A stretch of DNA of 64,000 bases from DAOPJM01 sp964490325 (lineage in GTDB: Bacteria > Bacillota > Clostridia > Christensenellales > CAG-138), in the NCBI GenBank assembly GCA_964490325.1, contig CAZBBX010000002.1, positions 79,735 through 143,734 of the forward strand, in the 5' to 3' direction. Both the position numbers and the translations under genes were made by a program. Below, piece by piece: positions 58,469-64,000 of this stretch; the stretch's first letter is position 1; every line of letters begins with the position of its first letter. The notes below the pieces were generated by a model, which saw only the letters and a list, made by a program, of their open reading frames with translations, did not search any database and had not been told where the DNA came from.

Positions 58469-59002
58469 ATGAACACGGATGAAGAATTACGCCTTGCACA
58501 GAGCCGCTACTGTGAAAAAGCGCTGGAGCTGGGCGCTGTCGACGCCGTTCCCTTTGCCATTTGCGACATTGTTTTTGACAGCCGCACCCTGCTCAAGTGC
58601 ATGTTCGGCTGCGCCGACTGGGGCAAGAACCATACCTGCCCATCCCGTACGGGTTCGCCCTCCATGGCGGAATACCGCGAGATGTTCTCCCGCTATCGGG
58701 GCGGTCTTGTCATCCACACGCACGAAAAGCGGCTCTCCCAAAGTATCTCCCTCGCACTGGAGGGGCAGGCCTTTGCCGAGGGCTGGTACTTTGCCTTTTC
58801 CCTTTCCGACTGCGGCCTGTGCGAGACCTGCGCCGCCGTTGGCTGCGAGCCCTGCCGCTTTCCCAAGAAGGCACGTCCCGCCTTCCACAGCGTCGGGATC
58901 GATGTGTTCCAAACCGTGCGCGGCCTGGGTCTGCCCATCTATACGCTGCACGATCCCGCCAAGGAGACGCAGAATTGGTACAGCGCCCTGTTTATCCAAT
59001 GA
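58469..59002 (+). CDS. DUF2284 putative metal-binding protein
   Basis: The function is unknown. The 177-residue protein is rich in Cys: CMFGCADWGKNHTCPSR (about 44-60) and CGLCETCAAVGCEPCRFPKKARPAF region (about 113-133), with a conserved GIDVFQTVRGLGLPI near the end. These suggest a metal or Fe-S cluster. GGAGGT precedes the ATG. Its stop overlaps the next start (ATGA). Confidence 0.85.
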   Translation: MNTDEELRLAQSRYCEKALELGAVDAVPFAICDIVFDSRTLLKCMFGCADWGKNHTCPSRTGSPSMAEYREMFSRYRGGLVIHTHEKRLSQSISLALEGQAFAEGWYFAFSLSDCGLCETCAAVGCEPCRFPKKARPAFHSVGIDVFQTVRGLGLPIYTLHDPAKETQNWYSALFIQ

Positions 59003-59652
59003 GCGCCACCGCTAAAAGGAGCCTTGTCTATGACCTTTTGAGCCTGTCGGAGGCCTCCGTTTTGCAGTTGCTGAACGGGTATGGCCGCGGGAAAGCCGCC
59101 GCGCTTCGGCAGGGGCTGCTTTGGGTCGTTGTGGGCTTTACGCTGACGCTTGCCGCAGATCCGCCGTATGCTGCGCCGCATGCCGAGGCGCGCTTGCTTG
59201 GCGCAAAGCAAGGTTTATGGAGCTTTGAGACCGACTATACGGACGATAAGGAACTTCTGTTTGGACGGCTGACAACGCTGTGGCTGACGATGGACGCCGC
59301 AGCGCGCTGTTTTCGCGGCCTTAAGTCACCTGACGGTCTATGCGGCCGCGTTTGGCTTCTGCCCCGCCTTGGTGCGCCGAATACCGCCATGCAGGAGAGC
59401 CTGTATACCGTGCAGAGGGACGATGTGGACGAAAACGGTCACATGAACCATGCACGCGCTGCGGCGCTCATTGAGCGCTTGCTTGACGCAGAGCCGCTGC
59501 GGTCGCTCAGCGCCGTGTTCACGGCGGAGACGCTGCCCGACACGCGTCTTACGCTGCGCAGCTTGAAGGCGGACGGCCGCGCCTATCTCGATGCGGAGGC
59601 GGATGGAAAGCCGCGCTTTCGCCTACTCGCAAACTATGGAAAAGTCAATTAG
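58999..59652 (+). CDS. Hotdog-fold acyl-ACP thioesterase-like protein
   Basis: The 217-residue protein has weak overall similarity to acyl-ACP thioesterases: the segment LYTVQRDDVDENGHMNHARAAALIERLL (about 134-161) matches the 'DiDmNgHvNN' motif of the hotdog family, which holds the catalytic Asp/Asn and His. It lacks a signal peptide and is cytoplasmic. Its start overlaps the previous stop as ATGA and its own end overlaps the EamA gene by 17 bases, so all four genes are coupled. Substrate unknown. Confidence 0.7.
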   Translation: MSATAKRSLVYDLLSLSEASVLQLLNGYGRGKAAALRQGLLWVVVGFTLTLAADPPYAAPHAEARLLGAKQGLWSFETDYTDDKELLFGRLTTLWLTMDAAARCFRGLKSPDGLCGRVWLLPRLGAPNTAMQESLYTVQRDDVDENGHMNHARAAALIERLLDAEPLRSLSAVFTAETLPDTRLTLRSLKADGRAYLDAEADGKPRFRLLANYGKVN

Positions 59653-60562
59653 TAAGGCGGATCCGCGCCGCAGCAGCCTTTGCCTGCTCCTTGCCACCTT
59701 TCTTTGGGGCAGCGCCGTCGTAGCAATGGACGAGGGGCTGCGCTTTCTGTCGCCCTTCAGCTTCAACGCCCTGCGCTGCGCCTTAGGCTCTGCGTTCCTG
59801 CTGGTCGTTTGGCTCGTCTCCCGCCGCCGCAAAAAGGACGCGCTTGCGCCAAGTGAAGTGAAGGCGGACAGGCGGCGTGCGGTACGCGGCGGGCTGTTGC
59901 TGGGCTGCCTCCTGTTTGTGTGCCTGTCGCTGCAGCAGTTCAGTCTGGTCTACACGAGCGTGGGCAAGACCGCGTTTTTGACGACGCTGTATGTCGTCCT
60001 TGTGCCGCTTGTCGGTCTGTTTCGCGGCAAGCGCCCCGCGTTCAAGGTTTGGATCGGCGTGGGATTGAGCGTTTGCGGGGTATATTTGATGAGCTTGGGC
60101 AGCGCCGACGGTCTGAATTTGGGCGACGCACTGGCGCTTGTCTGTGCGCTACTGTTTACCGTGTATATCCTTGTGGTCGATCGCCTTGCCCACACGAGCG
60201 AGCTGCTCCTGCTGTCGCTGCTGCAGCAGCTCACCCGCTGCCTGCTGTCCGCGCTTGCCGCGTTGCTGTTTGAGGATCTGTCCGCCCAACAGCCCCTGCA
60301 GTCTTTACTGCCTCTCCTGTATGCGGGCATACTGGCAAGCGGCGTTGCGTACACGCTGGAGCTGATAGCGCAGCGCGGTCTGGAACCCGTGACGGCGGGC
60401 ATCCTGTTCACCACCGAGGCGGTCTTTGCCGCGCTGTGCGGACTGCTTTTGCAGGGAGAATGGTTCACGCTGCGCGAGCTTATCGGCGCTGTCCTGCTGC
60501 TTGTCGCCGTGCTGCTCGCCCGCCTTCCCGCAAGAAAAAAGCGCCCGAAAACGGACGCTTAA
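59636..60562 (+). CDS. EamA/DMT-family transporter
   Basis: The 308-residue protein has ten predicted helices in two EamA repeats, with LLLATFLWGSAVVAMDEGLRFLSPF at the start of the first and GVAYTLELIAQRGLEPVTAGILFTTEAVFAALCG in the second. The substrate is unknown. The ATG at 59636 overlaps the end of the thioesterase-like gene; the reading frame extends 15 codons upstream but those lie within that gene. A strong terminator follows. Confidence 0.9.
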   Translation: MEKSISKADPRRSSLCLLLATFLWGSAVVAMDEGLRFLSPFSFNALRCALGSAFLLVVWLVSRRRKKDALAPSEVKADRRRAVRGGLLLGCLLFVCLSLQQFSLVYTSVGKTAFLTTLYVVLVPLVGLFRGKRPAFKVWIGVGLSVCGVYLMSLGSADGLNLGDALALVCALLFTVYILVVDRLAHTSELLLLSLLQQLTRCLLSALAALLFEDLSAQQPLQSLLPLLYAGILASGVAYTLELIAQRGLEPVTAGILFTTEAVFAALCGLLLQGEWFTLRELIGAVLLLVAVLLARLPARKKRPKTDA

Positions 60563-60583
60563 GCTCATATGGATCCCGACAGG

Positions 60584-60615
60584 GCGGCGGAACGATCCGC
60601 CGCTTACTTTTTTTA
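60584..60615 (+). terminator. Intrinsic terminator of the phosphoesterase-EamA operon
   Basis: A perfect 8-bp stem (GCGGCGGA/TCCGCCGC, 60584-60591 with 60596-60603) and a four-base loop are followed by TTAC and a T7 tract on the plus strand. Confidence 0.85.
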
Positions 60616-60618
60616 ACG

Positions 60619-62037
60619 TCAGTTCTTCCTGTGCTTCCTAAAGACTAAAAACATAAGAAATGCAATGACCAACAGCACCGCGCCGCAAAGGATCCACACA
60701 GCTGCGTTGGAGCGCTCGGCCTTGGCGGGGTCAGTCGGGGCGTCCGTTGCCAGAGCCATGCTTGTCGCCTCCGATGGGTCTGCCGTTGCTTTGGTTGCAG
60801 GGACTGCGGAGGGTTCGGGCGTGGGGGTGGGTATGGGCGTAGGCGTTGGAATGGCGGTGGGCGCAGGTGTGGCGTTCGCCGCATCGACATTTTCAAACAG
60901 GTCGTTGCTGCCCGTATCGGAACCTATCGCAGTGTAGTACAAGCCATACTTTGCACCGTCATAGGTGCGGGCGCGCATGAGGTCGCCCCAGCTCTCGCGC
61001 TGCGAACGATGTAGCGCGAAGGCCTCCCCCGCCACGGTCATGGCGGACTTGCCGTCAAAGGCCGAAAGCGGCGCGGTATCGTCAAGCGTTACGGGATTGT
61101 CGGGATACAGATGCAGGTAGAGCTTCTTGACCTGCCAAACGCCGTAGAGCGCGGCACTGTCGGGATACTGCTGCGGGTCGGCGGCCGCCTCTGCTGCAAG
61201 TCGGACAGCCTCGCTTGTGACGATGTGGGCGCCATGCCCATACTCCCCGTTGACATCGTGCGTAACGATGACCTCCGGGCGGTACTGCCGAATGATGGCG
61301 ACAAAACGGCTTACGACTGTGTCCATGCCGCCGAAATGCTCCAGCTGCGCCTCCCGTGACACGGGCAGCTCGTCCATAAAGCTCAAAAAGATGGGATAGG
61401 TCCTTACCCCTACATGCCAAAGGCCGTGCAGCGCTTCGCGATGCCTTGAAATATACTCGCTGGCCAGATAGACCACGGTCGTGGCCCTTCCCGCTTCCCC
61501 TGCATAAAGAGGCAGCAGACCGCCAAGCATGACCAGCTCATCATCGGGATGCGCGACAAAGACCATCAACTCCGCCTTCTCGACAACAGGCGCAAAGAGA
61601 CAGTCCGCTTTCTCCGCCTGTTCGGCGGTATAGGCACGCAGCGCACACAGCGACGACGGCGCCTCGACCGCAACCCGCAGGCCGCAGGCGTCCTCGCTCA
61701 GCCGCCAGGTGCGCATGATCTGTTCGTCACTGAAGGAAGACTCTCTGAGCACTTCCCCGTTTGCGTCCAGCTCCGACACGGTGTAGCTCTGCGGCAGGAT
61801 GTTCCATTGCCACCAGATCACGGAGACCGACTGCGTCCAGTCCAACGCGAACCAACCGTTCGCGTCCAGCTTGACATAGCTTGCGTTGCTGAGTGCCAGC
61901 ACATTGTCGAATTTGGCTCCCGCCGTGGAGCAGGTGAAATGGCAGCTTGCCGTTGCATGACCCGCCTCGGCTCGGGCTTGTGCCGCAAACCCGAACAAGC
62001 ACAGCAGCGTCAACAGGATCGCTATTGTTCTACGCAT
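60619..62037 (-). CDS. Surface-anchored PIG-L family deacetylase
   Basis: PIG-L/LmbE proteins deacetylate GlcNAc-containing substrates with a zinc ion. The 472-residue precursor has a signal peptide (about 1-24), an N-terminal beta-sandwich-like domain (about 25-140), the catalytic domain with the zinc motif AHPDDE (162-167) and THDVNGEYGHGAH, a Thr/Pro linker (PTPTPIPTPTPEP region) and a C-terminal membrane helix followed by RKHRKN. It therefore sits on the outer face of the membrane. Possible substrates are cell wall or surface glycans. AGGGGGG precedes the ATG. Confidence 0.88.
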   Translation of the reverse strand: MRRTIAILLTLLCLFGFAAQARAEAGHATASCHFTCSTAGAKFDNVLALSNASYVKLDANGWFALDWTQSVSVIWWQWNILPQSYTVSELDANGEVLRESSFSDEQIMRTWRLSEDACGLRVAVEAPSSLCALRAYTAEQAEKADCLFAPVVEKAELMVFVAHPDDELVMLGGLLPLYAGEAGRATTVVYLASEYISRHREALHGLWHVGVRTYPIFLSFMDELPVSREAQLEHFGGMDTVVSRFVAIIRQYRPEVIVTHDVNGEYGHGAHIVTSEAVRLAAEAAADPQQYPDSAALYGVWQVKKLYLHLYPDNPVTLDDTAPLSAFDGKSAMTVAGEAFALHRSQRESWGDLMRARTYDGAKYGLYYTAIGSDTGSNDLFENVDAANATPAPTAIPTPTPIPTPTPEPSAVPATKATADPSEATSMALATDAPTDPAKAERSNAAVWILCGAVLLVIAFLMFLVFRKHRKN

Positions 62038-62061
62038 GAATGCCCCCCTATACTGCTGTCG

Positions 62062-62090
62062 AGTATACCATGTATCCCCCAAAAAGGAAA
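62062..62090 (-). promoter_or_regulatory. Possible extended -10 promoter of the PIG-L gene
   Basis: TATACT (62062-62067) is preceded by TGG, an extended -10; the -35 (TTTCCT, 62085-62090, 17-base spacing) is poor. Confidence 0.5.
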
Positions 62091-62201
62091 GGATCTGCCT
62101 GAATTTTTACGGCAAGACCCTGCTGTTATTAAAATTCACTTTTTAATACTGTGCGCTTGGAGAGGATGGCTGCTGTCAAGGACATGGTGCTGTGCGGAGG
62201 G

Positions 62202-62873
62202 TCATTTGCCCTTTCGGACGCAGTAATTGGAGTTGACGATGAGCAAGGAGCCCTGCTCCTTCAGCTCCTTGAGGGCGCGGTTGACCGTGACGCGGTTGAG
62301 CCCCAGCATCGAGCAGATGAACTGCTGGGTGATCTTCATGTCGATCATCATCCATTCATCGGAAAACGGCTTGCCGAGGTTTCTGGCAAGCAACATCAGC
62401 ATGTTGTAGATCTTCCACTTTGCGTCATGGTTGTAGTTCTCGCGCAGTTGATCCATGGCGGAATAATACTTGCTGGCAAAGGACTCGAACACGGCGTCCA
62501 TGACGTTTGGATCGCTGCGGATGCCGTCCTTGAGCTGCTGCGCACGGATGCGCACCAGCTCGGTGGGCGCGGTGGTCTGGCAAAAGATGGCGCTCTTGTA
62601 GTTTGCAAGAAGGTTGGATTCCAAAAGCAGGCTTCCCGGTTCAAAGAGGTTGAAGATGTGCATATCGCCGCCGCTGGTGATCTCCAGTGTGATGACCGAG
62701 CCCTCCTTGACCACATAGCAGTATTGGATCGGGTCGCCGGGGCGAACAAGATAATGGTTTGCGGAAAGATAGATGGGATCCCCCAGCGCTGCGACAGCCT
62801 CCCAATGGGGAATATCGCGGAACACGCGGGAAGCGTATGCCGGAAGCGAGAATTCATCGAAATAGGGATCCAT
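62202..62873 (-). CDS. Crp/Fnr-family transcriptional regulator
   Basis: The 223-residue protein has a cyclic-nucleotide-binding-like N-terminal domain (about 20-130; LVRPGDPIQYCYVVKEGSVITLEITSGGDMHIF) and a C-terminal helix-turn-helix (KITQQFICSMLGLNRVTVNRALKELKEQG, about 181-209). No FNR-type Cys cluster is visible. GAGGAGGAG precedes the ATG. The upstream region (62874-63059) contains related inverted and direct repeats that may be its own sites. The effector and targets are unknown. Confidence 0.9.
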   Translation of the reverse strand: MDPYFDEFSLPAYASRVFRDIPHWEAVAALGDPIYLSANHYLVRPGDPIQYCYVVKEGSVITLEITSGGDMHIFNLFEPGSLLLESNLLANYKSAIFCQTTAPTELVRIRAQQLKDGIRSDPNVMDAVFESFASKYYSAMDQLRENYNHDAKWKIYNMLMLLARNLGKPFSDEWMMIDMKITQQFICSMLGLNRVTVNRALKELKEQGSLLIVNSNYCVRKGK

Positions 62874-62918
62874 GTTCTCCTCCTCGTACAAGCGATCATG
62901 CGGTGTTCTTCTGCCGTT

Positions 62919-63005
62919 GTCCCATAGACGCGTGGACGGAGCAGGCAAAATCGGGGGTCGCAGCTCGGTATCCCATGGACGCGTCAAAGGGCGCATCCAC
63001 GGGAT
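62919..63005. repeat. Three related 14-base repeats upstream of the Crp/Fnr gene
   Basis: Three related sites lie here: 62919-62932 (GTCCCATAGACGCG), 62970-62983 (ATCCCATGGACGCG) and, inverted, 62992-63005 (CGCATCCACGGGAT). The last two form an imperfect hairpin with 12 of 14 pairs and an eight-base loop. They do not match Crp or Fnr consensus sites. Confidence 0.5.
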
Positions 63006-63059
63006 AAGGACTCGCATCTGCAGGGATGCGGACTGCCTTTATTTAGGCGACAGGGGGGG

Positions 63060-63887
63060 CTATGCCCGCGGCTGCTCGCCCTGCTGCGCCTTGCTGCTGC
63101 GGCGATAGAACAGCTCTCCAAAGAGCACCGTGCTGCCGCCGAAGATGAACGCCAGCATCAGCAGGAAGCGTCCCAGTCCGCCAAAGTCGCCAAAGAGCAG
63201 GATCGCCGAGAACCAGCGGTACACGCCCTCGCCCGTGGCATGGATCATCAGCGTCATGCCCGTTCCCGCAAAGGAGACGATGTATTCCATTGCGCCAAGG
63301 GCCGTCAGGATCGCGCCCACATAGATGCCCATGGCCATGTTCAGCGTGATGCTGCGCTTGTTGATGCAAAAGAAGATCTGCCAGACCGCACAGATCAGGC
63401 CGCCGATGAGGAAGGCCTTTAGAAACAGCGGCAGCGTGACGGGGCCCGATTCGAGCATGCCCGCATTTTGCAGCTGTCCGATCATGCCGCCTGCCCCCTG
63501 CACGAAGTAGACGATCAGCGCCAGCACGATCGTCACGCCGATGCCTGTGCCGAACACGAAAGCCGGACCCTTCAGTCCCCTGAGCGTCGCCTTGCCGACG
63601 GAAGCGCCTTTATTGCGCGCCGCGGTATAGTCCATCATGATGGAGCAGGGGAGGCTGCAGAAGGGAAGGAATGCGCCAAAGCCGCCAAGGCCGACGAGCT
63701 TTTGATAGAGGCCGAAATAGCTTGTCACCATGCCGATCAGCCCAAGGGTCATGAGCATCACCGTGATCGCCCAGCTTGTGGGCGACAGGCCGATCGCCAG
63801 CAGCAGCCACCACAGGCCCTCGGTGATAACGCTCAGAATACCGCCAACGAGAAACGCCCAAAGAATATCGATCTTTTTACCGCTCAT
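63060..63887 (-). CDS. SpoVA-family sporulation membrane protein with two repeats
   Basis: SpoVA proteins form channels for dipicolinic acid in spores. The 275-residue protein contains two related halves, each like SpoVAC/SpoVAE: AFLVGGILSVITEGL... (about 11-135) and AFLIGGLICAVWQIFF... (about 150-265), each with several membrane helices. So it looks like a tandem duplication or fusion; ordinary SpoVAC and SpoVAEb have about 120-150 residues. AAAGGAG precedes the ATG. It stands apart from other spoVA genes. Confidence 0.82.
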   Translation of the reverse strand: MSGKKIDILWAFLVGGILSVITEGLWWLLLAIGLSPTSWAITVMLMTLGLIGMVTSYFGLYQKLVGLGGFGAFLPFCSLPCSIMMDYTAARNKGASVGKATLRGLKGPAFVFGTGIGVTIVLALIVYFVQGAGGMIGQLQNAGMLESGPVTLPLFLKAFLIGGLICAVWQIFFCINKRSITLNMAMGIYVGAILTALGAMEYIVSFAGTGMTLMIHATGEGVYRWFSAILLFGDFGGLGRFLLMLAFIFGGSTVLFGELFYRRSSKAQQGEQPRA

Positions 63888-63901
63888 TGCTTTACTCCTT
63901 T

Positions 63902-63931
63902 ATTTTAGTCGGTATGTCCTTTGTTTGTCAA
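63902..63931 (-). promoter_or_regulatory. Possible promoter of the SpoVA gene
   Basis: TTGACA (63926-63931) and TAAAAT (63902-63907) are 18 bases apart on the minus strand. The gene is expected to be sporulation-controlled, so this sigma-A-like match could be misleading. Confidence 0.45.
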
Positions 63932-64000
63932 ACCCTATTTGATCGCGGACCGTGTCAAGTTGTTCCGGGTAAATTAGGAGCAGAAGGCGTTGGGAACGGC

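Noticed and set aside
63902..63960. Sigma-G or sigma-F promoter for the SpoVA gene.
   Set aside because: CATACC is present but the spacing to a TGAATA-like box is wrong; only a sigma-A-like pair was recorded.
1..64000. tRNA, rRNA, CRISPR array, transposase, integrase or phage genes.
   Set aside because: None was found when reading both strands; all large frames are explained by the listed genes.

Overview
The window is one stretch of a G+C-rich (roughly 55-60 %) chromosome from an endospore-forming, monoderm bacterium of the Clostridia type. Evidence for this is an uninterrupted pro-sigma-K gene, a SpoVA membrane protein, a SleB-type cortex/cell-wall hydrolase lipoprotein, RNase J, the Firmicutes-style order ylxM-ffh-rpsP-khpA-rimM-trmD-rplS-rbgA-rnhB, LL-diaminopimelate aminotransferase and many secreted proteins with Thr/Pro linkers. 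The exact order or family cannot be fixed from sequence reading alone. No tRNA, rRNA, CRISPR array, insertion sequence or prophage was seen.

Layout. 1-5 kb (minus strand): start of dnaE (runs off the left edge), a 57-residue peptide gene and a large secreted beta-rich protein. 5-14 kb: galM (plus), then minus-strand ansA, a CD1247-type zinc-ribbon protein, efp, an M24 aminopeptidase, sigK, mltG, a YlbF-family gene, RNase J and a SleB-type lipoprotein. 14-27 kb: hslUV, trmFO, topA, dprA, a ComM-like ATPase, then three membrane glycosylation genes (GtrA, a GT39/PMT-like enzyme, a Gpi18-like GT-C enzyme). 27-38.5 kb: core translation, secretion and chromosome genes (yraN, rnhB, rbgA, rplS, trmD, rimM, khpA, rpsP, ffh, ylxM, ftsY, smc, rnc, acpP). 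38.6-44.3 kb (plus): EamA transporter, U32 peptidase-like protein, plsX, an acyltransferase-like protein and an unknown membrane-anchored protein. 44.3-51.3 kb (minus): an unusual three-gene overlapping operon with a ~1,550-residue multidomain protein (HD, helical repeats, NadD-like nucleotidyltransferase, possible GNAT, phosphoribosyltransferase-like), an LDH/MDH-like protein and a tandem flavodoxin-fold protein. 51.3-57.4 kb (minus): TVP38-family membrane protein, GT4 glycosyltransferase, dTMP kinase-like protein, dapL, a lipoprotein and a thioredoxin/dockerin-like fusion. 57.6-60.6 kb (plus): phosphoesterase, DUF2284 protein, hotdog thioesterase-like protein, EamA transporter. 60.6-63.9 kb (minus): surface PIG-L deacetylase, Crp/Fnr regulator, duplicated SpoVA protein.

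Three genes appear broken by single-base events: a one-base deficit at the start of the surface protein (4848-4850), a one-base deficit in a C run (50614-50617) in the giant protein, and an in-frame TAG (57047-57049) in the thioredoxin/dockerin-like gene. These may be assembly errors or real mutations. Two promoters (mltG and the phosphoesterase) place the -10 box exactly 6 bases before the ATG with no good ribosome site, suggesting leaderless mRNAs. The most interesting under-described candidates are the three-gene NAD/nucleotide-like operon at 44.3-51.3 kb and the glycosylation operon, which could act on the Thr/Pro-rich linkers of the secreted proteins encoded here.
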